Origin: CAIMDX01 sp041652155
GTDB taxonomy: Bacteria > Patescibacteriota > Minisyncoccia > Minisyncoccales > JAQTVQ01
Length of the DNA stretch: 9,459 bases
Direction of reading: 5' to 3'
NCBI GenBank assembly: GCA_041652155.1
Contig: JBAZHV010000026.1
Location: 1 to 9,459 of the forward strand
The stretch's first letter is position 1; each line of letters begins with the position of its first letter. Positions 3,946 to 9,459 of the stretch are shown one piece after another. Below the pieces are notes generated by a model, which ran no database searches, was not told where the DNA came from, and saw only the letters and a program-made list of their open reading frames with translations. The translations under genes and the position numbers were made by a program.

Positions 3946-5046
3946 TTATTTCAGCCTTAAAGACATCCAATGCCTTTGCGGCTGAAAGCTCAAAACCTGG
4001 AAATTGTACTCCTTGTCTATTTCCAAAGCTTCTTTCATCTTTTCTTCCGTGCCGAATTCAGAAATATGAATAAGTCCTTGTATTTTTGGCTGGGTCTCTT
4101 TCTGGGGCAGGATCAACTGAACGAAAGCACCGAAAGGGTTGAATTTGGCTACCGTGCCTTTGACTTCATCCCCTGTCTTTAACTTAAGCTCTTGCCATGG
4201 ATCTTGCTTCAAAGCCTTCAAAGACAAAGATACTCTTCCTTGAGCTATATCGATGATCTTGGCTTTCACTTTTTGGCCGATCTTTACAACCTGTGACGGA
4301 TTTTCGATCAACTGCCAGTCAAGTTCCGAAATGTGGACCAAGCCTTCCAATAACGGAGCGGCCTGATCGGACTCTTCAGCTTCTGTCAGCGAGAATTTTA
4401 CAAAAGCGCCGAAATCAACAATTCCCGAGATAACTCCCTCAACGACATCGCCGACTTTCAATTCCTGGATGGCTTTCTGGATATTCTCCCCTTCTTGCGA
4501 TTGCTCGGTCAAAATGATCTGTCCGGCTCTGTCATCGTAATCCAAAACTTTAGACATAAGATCTTTGCCGATAAAAAGCTGGAGTTTTTTCAATATCTCT
4601 GTTTTGTCTCCCTGCGGAACCTTAGGGAAATTAGCCGGGGACAATTGAGAGGTCGGCAAGAAAGCCGGGATACCGGAAATCTCCGTTATCAGCCCTCCTT
4701 TGTTCACCTTGGAAATTCTCACTTTGAAAACCTCCTGGCTGTCTTTCATTTCCCTGATCTTTTCCCAGGTGGTCTCTTCCATCGCTTCTTTCAAGGAAAG
4801 CTCAACATAGCCTTCTTCGTTCTCGGCTTCTTTAACTTTAGCCGAAATTTTGTCTCCGGCTTTTAAGTTTTTCAAGATGCTCCTCGCTTTTTGGTATTCC
4901 AAGCCAAAGACTATTCCAACTTTGCCTGGCCCCAAATCGACAAAAAAAGCTAAGCCGTCTTGGGCGATTATAGTGCCTTCCAAAATTTCCCCCTTCTGGG
5001 GCACTCTAAACGTATCGATTGTTTTTGGGGTTTCTTCTGTTTTCAT
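3946..5046 (-). CDS. rpsA: Ribosomal protein S1, four S1 repeats
   Basis: Small-subunit protein that binds mRNA and helps it onto the 30S subunit. From the chosen ATG it has 366 residues with four OB-fold S1 repeats at about 18-86, 103-181, 197-278 and 292-366. The last two carry the strongest signatures (GVISGIVDFGAFVKF, LEGLVHISEL, GTVAKFNPFGAFVQL, IQGLIHISEF). It is shorter than the six-repeat Proteobacterial protein. A TTG start at 5079 would add 11 residues (MKIFLCYKKLV). I reject it because that stretch coincides with the -35 to -10 region of a good promoter, whose start site lies just before this ATG. The mRNA would then be almost leaderless. It is single-gene, between ftsH and the divergent 3D-domain gene. 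A general S1-domain RNA-binding protein is the alternative. Confidence 0.92.
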   Translation of the reverse strand: MKTEETPKTIDTFRVPQKGEILEGTIIAQDGLAFFVDLGPGKVGIVFGLEYQKARSILKNLKAGDKISAKVKEAENEEGYVELSLKEAMEETTWEKIREMKDSQEVFKVRISKVNKGGLITEISGIPAFLPTSQLSPANFPKVPQGDKTEILKKLQLFIGKDLMSKVLDYDDRAGQIILTEQSQEGENIQKAIQELKVGDVVEGVISGIVDFGAFVKFSLTEAEESDQAAPLLEGLVHISELDWQLIENPSQVVKIGQKVKAKIIDIAQGRVSLSLKALKQDPWQELKLKTGDEVKGTVAKFNPFGAFVQLILPQKETQPKIQGLIHISEFGTEEKMKEALEIDKEYNFQVLSFQPQRHWMSLRLK

Positions 5047-5055
5047 AACAAGCTT

Positions 5056-5084
5056 TTTATAACACAAAAAAATCTTCAAATCAA
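5056..5084 (-). promoter_or_regulatory. Promoter of the S1 gene
   Basis: On the minus strand TTGATT (5084-5079) and TATAAA (5061-5056) are separated by exactly 17 bases. The predicted start near 5049 leaves only a few bases before the ATG at 5046. Confidence 0.7.
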
Positions 5085-5093
5085 TAGTTTTCT

Positions 5094-5147
5094 AAAGGCT
5101 CCCGAACTTAAAAACACTCCCGAACCAAAATTGCCGAAGGAGCCTTT
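5094..5147. promoter_or_regulatory. Inverted and direct repeats upstream of the S1 promoter
   Basis: AAAGGCTCC (5094-5102) and GGAGCCTTT (5139-5147) form a 9-bp stem followed on the plus strand by T5. Within it CTCCCGAAC occurs twice, at 5099-5107 and 5117-5125, 18 bases apart. Its place directly upstream of the S1 -35 box suggests a regulator-binding region or a plus-strand terminator. Confidence 0.45.
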
Positions 5148-5172
5148 TTGTTCCATGTTTGTTTCACAGCTA

Positions 5173-5201
5173 TTGACAAGGTTTGAAGGTTATATAATAA
5201 T
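5173..5201 (+). promoter_or_regulatory. Promoter of the 3D-domain gene
   Basis: A consensus TTGACA (5173-5178) is followed at 16-17 bases by an AT run (TATATAATAATAT, 5191-5203) containing several -10-like hexamers. The transcript would start near 5208, giving a leader of about 135 bases. Confidence 0.65.
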
Positions 5202-5207
5202 ATGGAC

Positions 5208-5343
5208 CATACCTCCGGCACGCGAGGTTTTTTTATTCCAAGCAAACGTTGATCCGATCTAACAGAGAAGATGAACGCTCCAATGGATAGCTATCCCCCG
5301 TCGGGCGGATTGCGAACAAAAAACCTGGAGGAACTATTTTATA
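5208..5343 (+). promoter_or_regulatory. Long structured leader of the 3D-domain gene
   Basis: The leader begins with ACCTC/GAGGT (5211-5215, 5224-5228) followed by T7, which resembles a weak terminator or attenuator. It also contains the palindrome GGATAGCTATCC (5285-5296) and CCCG/CGGG elements. A Shine-Dalgarno GGAGGA lies about 12 bases before the ATG. I do not recognise a known riboswitch. Confidence 0.4.
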
Positions 5344-5925
5344 ATGTGTACCAACTACAAATTAATAAGTATTGCCCTGGTTACCCTGCTCTGCCTTCCG
5401 TTTTTAAGTCTCAACATAGGAGATGCTAAACCTTTGACGAACCCCGAAGAGGATATTGAATATAAATCGTACGGCCTTGTTCTTGAAAAAAGCTGCATCC
5501 TCAATAGTTTGGCCGCCAATTCTCCTATCCTTGGCATGAACCCAGCGGCGATAAAAATTCCCAAGACATACGTAGCTTCCGATATCCTTGCCGAAAACCC
5601 GGCGGGAACGGAGACCTCCGAGAGCATCAGTACTATAAAACTCAACGCCGTTTTGACCGCCTACTCCTCTACCGTTGAAGAATGCGATGATACTCCCTTT
5701 GTTACGGCTCAAGGAACAGCTGTCAGAGACGGAATAGTGGCCAACAATTTATTGCCATTCGGGACCAAGATCAGGATCCCCGAGATATACGGAGACAAGG
5801 TATTCACGGTTGAAGACAGAATGAACGCCAAGCAAAGCAAATACCAATTCGACCTCTGGTTCCCCTCCCACGAAGCCGCCACCGACTTCGGAGTAAAAAG
5901 GACTTATATAGAAATAGTGAACTAA
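5344..5925 (+). CDS. Exported 3D-domain protein (cell-wall type)
   Basis: A 193-residue protein with an N-terminal signal or membrane segment (K6, hydrophobic ~8-22, possible cleavage after A28), a linker of about 70 residues and a C-terminal 3D domain (~101-193). This is the double-psi beta-barrel fold shared with MltA-type lytic transglycosylases and with YabE/Rpf-type wall proteins. The namesake aspartates are likely D116 (ECDDTP), D158 (VEDRMN) and D170 (FDLWFPS); LTAYSS, the G-T pair and GTKIRIP also match. The likely role is peptidoglycan cleavage or remodelling outside the membrane, inferred from the family. It is the only plus-strand gene here, with its own promoter, a GGAGGA Shine-Dalgarno sequence and a strong terminator. 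The family is well supported; the substrate is unknown. Confidence 0.85.
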   Translation: MCTNYKLISIALVTLLCLPFLSLNIGDAKPLTNPEEDIEYKSYGLVLEKSCILNSLAANSPILGMNPAAIKIPKTYVASDILAENPAGTETSESISTIKLNAVLTAYSSTVEECDDTPFVTAQGTAVRDGIVANNLLPFGTKIRIPEIYGDKVFTVEDRMNAKQSKYQFDLWFPSHEAATDFGVKRTYIEIVN

Positions 5926-5928
5926 TTC

Positions 5929-5958
5929 AAAACCGCTTCCCAAAAGGAAGCGGTTTTT
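5929..5958. terminator. Bidirectional terminator
   Basis: A 12-bp stem (5929-5940 with 5946-5957) has a CAAAA loop, with Ts after it on the plus strand and T4 on the minus strand. It lies between the stop codons of the convergent 3D-domain gene and rsgA, and can serve both. Confidence 0.88.
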
Positions 5959-6020
5959 GTTGATAAAATTACGGTTATTGGACAATCGGCCATAAACAAC
6001 CCGACGGGCGTTCTGTTGTA

Positions 6021-7106
6021 TCAAAAATCCTTATGGCCGTATCTTTTTAACTGTTCTTTAGCCGTTTTGATGAATTTTCCGAACTGGCGGTCTTTTTGCC
6101 TTTTTTCAAGCTCGGTCGATTCATAATATTCAGCCTCTTTTTTCAGATTGGCGTAGTTATCGTATTTGTCTTTATCCAGTTTGCCGGCTTTTATCGCGGC
6201 CAGCACTTTACATCCCGACTCGCGGGTATGCGTGCAATCGGCGTATTTACATTCTTTAGCCAGCGCGGCTATTTCATCGAATAGATCGTCTATGCCGGAG
6301 CTTGCGTCCGCCATCCCCACTTCTCTCATTCCCGGATTATCAATTACAATGCCGCCGCTTTTCAAAAAATACATTTCCCGGCCGGTGGTGGTATGCCTTC
6401 CGCGATCGGTGCGGAGATCTATCTCTTTGGTATTTATAATTTTTTCGCCGATCAGCTTGTTGATCAGGGATGACTTCCCTACTCCCGACGATCCAAGAAA
6501 GCAATAAGTTTTTCCTTTGGTTATATATTTTTTCAGCTCATCCAATCCTTCATCCGTTATGGTGCTGGTCGGGATGAGATCAATATCGCCGAACCTGTTT
6601 TTTATTTGGGCTATTTTTATTTCCAGCTCTTCCTTCGATATCAAATCTGTCTTGTTTAAAATGATAGCAGGCTTTATGCCGCCGTCATTGGCGATGGCAA
6701 AATATCTTTCAAAACGATTCAAATTATAGTCCCCGTCCACAGATTCAATGGCAAACGCCACGTCGATATTCACGGCTATTATTTGAATTTCATTCTTGCC
6801 GCTGGATTTTCTTTTGATAATCGTTTGTCTGGGCAGTACTTTATGGATCACCGCTTGGCCTTCGCCCAGATCGGTGATGGACACCCAATCGCCCACTGCG
6901 GGATAATCCTCTCTCGACAGGGCATCGAACATCTGTTTTCCGGTGATCTTGGCCAGATATTCTCCGGTAGTATTTTTAACCCTGTAAGCTTCTTTATACT
7001 CGGCGATGACCCGCGCGACCGGAAAACCGTCCAGCTTCAAATTTTTACGGCCAGACTCAAAAAATTCGTTGTATCCCAAATCTTCAAGTTTTAACTCGCC
7101 ATCCAT
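6021..7106 (-). CDS. rsgA: Ribosome small-subunit GTPase RsgA
   Basis: GTPase that binds the 30S subunit in late maturation and helps release assembly factors. At 361 residues it has the three RsgA parts: an N-terminal OB fold (~25-100, with PAVGDWV and RQTIIKRK), a circularly permuted GTPase domain, and a zinc-binding C terminus. Permutation is visible in the motif order: G4 NKTD (151-154) precedes G1 GSSGVGKSS (205-213), G2 GRHTTT (236-241) and G3 DNPGMRE (256-262; usually DTPG). Zinc ligands are C286, C291, H293 and C299. The ATG start is preceded by TATAAT (minus 7123-7118), implying a leader of only about five bases. It converges on the 3D-domain gene and shares its terminator. Confidence 0.96.
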   Translation of the reverse strand: MDGELKLEDLGYNEFFESGRKNLKLDGFPVARVIAEYKEAYRVKNTTGEYLAKITGKQMFDALSREDYPAVGDWVSITDLGEGQAVIHKVLPRQTIIKRKSSGKNEIQIIAVNIDVAFAIESVDGDYNLNRFERYFAIANDGGIKPAIILNKTDLISKEELEIKIAQIKNRFGDIDLIPTSTITDEGLDELKKYITKGKTYCFLGSSGVGKSSLINKLIGEKIINTKEIDLRTDRGRHTTTGREMYFLKSGGIVIDNPGMREVGMADASSGIDDLFDEIAALAKECKYADCTHTRESGCKVLAAIKAGKLDKDKYDNYANLKKEAEYYESTELEKRQKDRQFGKFIKTAKEQLKRYGHKDF

Positions 7107-7117
7107 TCTTTCGTTCT

Positions 7118-7123
7118 ATTATA
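7118..7123 (-). promoter_or_regulatory. -10 box for rsgA
   Basis: Consensus TATAAT lies 11 bases before the rsgA ATG. A -35 is not evident. Initiation here would give a nearly leaderless mRNA, as also predicted for the S1 gene. Confidence 0.4.
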
Positions 7124-7138
7124 AAGCCGCTAAAAACG

Positions 7139-7161
7139 CAATGGGTGGCGTTAGCCGCCGC
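7139..7161. repeat. GTTA-loop hairpin repeat, copy 1
   Basis: A 23-base sequence matches 9184-9206 with one mismatch (T7146 versus C9191). It forms GGTGGC/GCCGCC around a GTTA loop. It lies between the Nudix stop and the rsgA start, and may be a dispersed genomic repeat or a transcript-end hairpin. Confidence 0.6.
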
Positions 7162-7178
7162 CGTTCTTGTCGTGTCGT

Positions 7179-7613
7179 TTATCCTATTCTCCGCTCCTTG
7201 CCGCTAAAATACATTTCCAGCCCTCTCTTACTCGCCTCGAAATGTGGCTCAGGAACTTCATTGGGTTTACACCACAAATATTCTTCGCACTTATTTTTCT
7301 CCATTATGGTTGGTTCTCCTTCGAAATCGGTAGTCAACAAATTCACGGAAATATAATGACGGCCAGTCTTCCTGTAAGTCTCCAAGTTATTGGAGACACT
7401 GACGACTTTAAGATTTTTGACCATCATTCCTGTTTCCTCTTTCACTTCCCTAGCGGCCCCCTCTTCAAATGTTTCCCCAACATCCAAGTGGCCTCCCGGT
7501 ATCGAATACTCTGGTACAAATTTACCCTTACGCTTGCCGATCAGAACCTTGCCGTCTTTGCGCAAAATTATCACACCCAGCCCAACCAGCACGCTTTTTA
7601 TATTTTTAGGCAT
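7179..7613 (-). CDS. Nudix hydrolase, MutT/NUDT15-like
   Basis: Hydrolase of nucleoside diphosphates linked to another moiety, probably cleaning the nucleotide pool. The 144 residues carry a complete Nudix box GX5EX7REUXEEXGU at 41-63 (G41, E47, R55-E56, E59-E60, G62), whose glutamates bind the metal. The first strand VGLGVIILRKDGKVLIGKRKG and the GGHLDVGE context resemble MutT/NUDT15-type dNTP or CTP pyrophosphatases rather than ADP-ribose hydrolases; the exact substrate cannot be read from sequence. The ATG has no Shine-Dalgarno sequence and lies 15 bases after the stop of the FAD protein, so the two are probably one transcript. The C-terminal KCEEYLWCKPNEVPEP segment is typical of the family. 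Confidence 0.93.
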   Translation of the reverse strand: MPKNIKSVLVGLGVIILRKDGKVLIGKRKGKFVPEYSIPGGHLDVGETFEEGAAREVKEETGMMVKNLKVVSVSNNLETYRKTGRHYISVNLLTTDFEGEPTIMEKNKCEEYLWCKPNEVPEPHFEASKRGLEMYFSGKERRIG

Positions 7614-7628
7614 ATAAATTTATATTAA

Positions 7629-8972
7629 TTATTTAGTTAATACTCCTTCCGCTGCCCGTAGACCCATAACCTGGGCCTGCATTATGCCACGAGCTACTCC
7701 AGAAACATCCCCGATCACATAAATTCCTCTCTGGGCACGCAAATGCTTATCGACGGATATCCTAGGCCATAGATGAAGTTCGGGGGCGAAAACATGACAT
7801 TCCTTCGTAATGATCTGATTATCGAAAACATTATCTATATTGATCAAAAATTCTATCATCTCTTCAACCAGCTCCGATCCAAGCAGCTCTTTCACTGAAC
7901 CGGGTACATACCTCTTACTGATGCTAGAATCAGTGACTTCCGGGACGGAATCTTCTATGGCTGTTTTTAAAGACTGGCCAATCAAAGATCCTCTCGATAT
8001 CTTCATATATTTTTTCACAAAAGACTCTTCCCAGCCAAAGTAGGCGGAAGCGCTGTCGAAAAAAGCTTCCTTTTGGATGGAAAAATTGCCCCAAGGAGAC
8101 CCTTCCCATACGCATCCTTCCGTGCTGTCGATAGATTTGCCTGCGAAACGGTTGGGCACACTCATCGCTACAACTTTTCCTTCCGGACAGAAACAAAAAA
8201 GCCTAGCGTCTCCTCTCTTGAATTTAGGGTCGAGCACTTTACTTCTCAAATCCACAAGGGCCTGGCTTGCTCTATCTTCAAATCTGACGCCGATGTAACC
8301 GCCTATTCCCTTTATTCCCACTCCCATTTTTTCCATCAATCTCAACATCTCGCTGTTTCCCGCTCTTCCCGTAGCGATAATAACATTTTTGGCGGTATAT
8401 ACGTCTCCTTTTTCGGTGAAAATGGAAAAATTATCAGCAGTGCCGACTACATCTTTGACTCTCTGGTTAAATTTTATTTCGCCGCCCAATCTTGTAACAT
8501 TATCGAGCAAATTATTCATCAAATTTTCAAATCTTTCTCCCTCCACGCTCAAACTCTGATAAGTCTTTATTGTTATATCCTCATTGTTCGATAATCGATA
8601 TATCTGCTGGTCGATATTCGGTTCAACGACATTAAAAATATTATTTCCTGTGTCTCCAAGCCATTCCAAAACCTGGTTTTCCAGGCCCATTAGCGTTTCC
8701 TTGCCTAGCAGCTTCTTCAAGCCGCTGCCGGCAGGATGTTTCGACAATATTCCACAACTGACGGAGCTGCACGCTCCGCCTACTCCGCTGATTATCTGAC
8801 AATTCCCGCCGCAACCCACACACCCTCTTCCTCCAAAAAGAACAGGGCATCTCCTGAATTTGTTCGAAGTACCTGCTTCTATTATTAGGACTTTCTTATC
8901 GTTTGATAGCATTTTCTGAGCAGCTGCTATCCCTGCCGGCCCGGCCCCGATAATGGCTGCATCGTAAATCAT
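7629..8972 (-). CDS. FAD-dependent oxidoreductase, COG2509-like
   Basis: A 447-residue flavoprotein. The N terminus has a Rossmann beta-alpha-beta with GAGPAG (9-14) and an acidic strand end (IIEAG, 30-34). A second dinucleotide-fold strand ending IIATGR is near 200, and the C-terminal GDVSGVARGIMQAQVMG (about 421 onward) is the FAD-ribityl motif. Between the first strand and the GGA segment is a Cys cluster (C42, C51, C54, C58, C68, C73). I recall the same arrangement in uncharacterised FAD-dependent dehydrogenases of the COG2509 type, where it is followed by P-x-GG/GSG. The cluster suggests an Fe-S or redox-active site, which is inference. The substrate is unknown. ATG start without a Shine-Dalgarno sequence; a strong promoter lies at 9121-9149. 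The Nudix gene follows after 15 bases. Confidence 0.88.
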   Translation of the reverse strand: MIYDAAIIGAGPAGIAAAQKMLSNDKKVLIIEAGTSNKFRRCPVLFGGRGCVGCGGNCQIISGVGGACSSVSCGILSKHPAGSGLKKLLGKETLMGLENQVLEWLGDTGNNIFNVVEPNIDQQIYRLSNNEDITIKTYQSLSVEGERFENLMNNLLDNVTRLGGEIKFNQRVKDVVGTADNFSIFTEKGDVYTAKNVIIATGRAGNSEMLRLMEKMGVGIKGIGGYIGVRFEDRASQALVDLRSKVLDPKFKRGDARLFCFCPEGKVVAMSVPNRFAGKSIDSTEGCVWEGSPWGNFSIQKEAFFDSASAYFGWEESFVKKYMKISRGSLIGQSLKTAIEDSVPEVTDSSISKRYVPGSVKELLGSELVEEMIEFLINIDNVFDNQIITKECHVFAPELHLWPRISVDKHLRAQRGIYVIGDVSGVARGIMQAQVMGLRAAEGVLTK

Positions 8973-9076
8973 ATATTAAAAAATGACGACTAAGTCGAAA
9001 AATTTGGTGTCAGCCAAATTAAGATTAGCCAGGATACTTACGGATAATTGATCAAACCTTTTTAAGAGATGCTTCG

Positions 9077-9104
9077 ATAATAGGGATCTGCCCCTCTTTG
9101 TCAA
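9077..9104 (-). promoter_or_regulatory. Second promoter candidate for the FAD-Nudix unit
   Basis: On the minus strand TTGACA (9104-9099) and TATTAT (9082-9077) are 16 bases apart. It lies downstream of the stronger promoter and would shorten the leader to about 100 bases. Confidence 0.45.
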
Positions 9105-9120
9105 AGCAAACTTTCCCTAA

Positions 9121-9149
9121 TTTATACTAAAAAACATAAGGCGTGTCAA
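9121..9149 (-). promoter_or_regulatory. Main promoter of the FAD-Nudix unit
   Basis: A consensus TTGACA (minus 9149-9144) and TATAAA (9126-9121) with a 17-base spacer give the best promoter in the window. Transcription would start near 9114. Confidence 0.72.
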
Positions 9150-9183
9150 AAATTTCTGCCCGGCAAAATTGGCAGATAGAACA

Positions 9184-9206
9184 CAATGGGCGGCGTTAGC
9201 CGCCGC
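9184..9206. repeat. GTTA-loop hairpin repeat, copy 2
   Basis: Matches 7139-7161 with one mismatch and here forms a perfect GGCGGC/GCCGCC stem around GTTA. It is followed directly by a copy of the sequence flanking the terminator at 89-118. Confidence 0.65.
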
Positions 9207-9236
9207 GCAACAAAAAATCGGGCTTTTACCCGAAAA
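9207..9236. repeat. Terminator-like repeat
   Basis: The first 20 bases are identical to 85-104. It forms CGGG/CCCG with flanking A and T runs, weaker than the copy at 89-118. On the minus strand it could end transcripts coming from 9273-9459, including the short ORF there. Confidence 0.5.
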
Positions 9237-9272
9237 TTTGATTGTTGTGAATCTCTACAACGAAGCTCGAAC

Positions 9273-9401
9273 CTATTTTACTAAAAATGGATAGCTAATC
9301 TGCCCCCGACTAAGCTCACTTCGCCCCTCCAAACTGCTGTTTTCCGGGGCTTCCCTCGCAAAGGGGCAGCCGGCTTGGGAATCGGGCTTGGCACAACGCA
9401 T
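9273..9401 (-). CDS. Short ORF of unknown nature
   Basis: A 42-codon frame from ATG (9401-9399) to TAG, encoding a Pro/Ser/Glu-rich peptide ending RGQISYPFLVK. The frame stays open upstream to a TAA near the window edge, so it could also be the 3' end of a slightly longer frame. It has no Shine-Dalgarno sequence and I cannot assign a domain. The stretch is more GC-rich than its surroundings and contains several inverted repeats, so it may instead be a structured RNA or a degraded repeat. Low confidence as a protein. Confidence 0.25.
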   Translation of the reverse strand: MRCAKPDSQAGCPFAREAPENSSLEGRSELSRGQISYPFLVK

Positions 9402-9441
9402 TTTAGCCGAAAAGATGGGGGGGTAAAGGTGTGCGTTGTGC
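9391..9441. repeat. Inverted repeat near the right edge
   Basis: GCACAACGCA (9391-9400) and TGCGTTGTGC (9432-9441) are perfect 10-base complements around a 31-base loop containing G7. The surrounding GC-rich region has further pairing (CCCGA near 9305 with TCGGG near 9383), suggesting an RNA fold or a mobile-element end cut off by the window edge. Confidence 0.55.
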
Positions 9442-9459
9442 AGTTAAAAACTTGTCATT

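Larger units (their letters stand above)
8973..9272. other. Leader and upstream region of the FAD-Nudix unit
   Basis: No gene is seen. It contains the palindrome CGACTAAGTCG (8987-8997) and a hairpin AATTTGG/CCAAATT (9001-9007, 9014-9020), both in the predicted leader just before the FAD gene start. It also holds two promoters and the repeats described separately. The leader from the stronger promoter is about 140 bases, long enough for regulation, but I recognise no known riboswitch. Confidence 0.5.

Noticed and set aside
5047..5079. TTG start for S1 with an extra 11 residues
   Set aside because: The extension overlaps the predicted -35 to -10 region and is unlike S1 N termini, and the predicted transcript would start after it.
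9280..9459. RNase P RNA, tmRNA or SRP RNA at the right edge
   Set aside because: I looked for the RNase P P4 motifs, the tmRNA acceptor and tag features, and the SRP GGAAGGAAGCAG-type apical loop on both strands and found none convincing.

Overview
The window is bacterial, AT-leaning, and almost entirely on the minus strand. It holds housekeeping genes (rplS, ftsH, a four-repeat ribosomal protein S1, rsgA), a Nudix hydrolase, a flavoprotein, one plus-strand exported 3D-domain protein, and a large share of tRNA sequence. The short S1, the scattered tRNA genes (some lacking an encoded CCA) and the ordinary bacterial code with mostly weak Shine-Dalgarno sites would fit a candidate-phyla (Patescibacteria/Parcubacteria-like) genome. 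That placement is inference; no rRNA or other decisive marker is present.

Layout. 1-122: AT-rich edge with a strong intrinsic terminator. 123-530: minus-strand tRNA-Leu(GAG), tRNA-Val(UAC) and tRNA-Phe(GAA), all downstream of rplS (605-1012). 1150-1221: tRNA-Val(GAC). 1413-1795: the remarkable locus. 1839-3746: ftsH, preceded by a perfect 34-bp palindrome containing a tiny leader ORF whose stop overlaps the ftsH start. 3946-5046: S1, with a good promoter. 5344-5925: plus-strand 3D-domain protein with its own promoter and a bidirectional terminator shared with the convergent rsgA (6021-7106). 7179-8972: Nudix hydrolase and FAD protein as a two-gene unit, with a strong promoter at 9121-9149. 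9273-9459: a GC-rich stretch carrying a short ORF of unknown nature.

The locus at 1413-1795 is a nest of three identical tRNA-Ile(UAU) bodies. One intact tRNA lies in the centre. It is enclosed by a second copy, split in the anticodon into a 5' half and a 3' half, and that pair is enclosed by a third split copy. Each split is bridged by its own unrelated 18- or 20-bp inverted repeat, which abuts the 5' half exactly. Each 3' half is immediately preceded (in the tRNA sense) by a hairpin ending in GCGGGAC. Both inserts therefore fold into the same compact three-way junction on the anticodon stem, though their stem sequences differ. This looks like a small intron-like or mobile element that inserts into the anticodon and carries a spare copy of the tRNA it interrupts, or like a set of split or trans-spliced tRNAs. 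I know of no described family with this architecture, but I could not search.

Functionally the window is mostly translation and protein quality control: tRNAs, L19, S1, the RsgA subunit-maturation GTPase and the FtsH protease. Next to these are a nucleotide-pool hydrolase paired with a flavin oxidoreductase and a secreted cell-wall-type protein.
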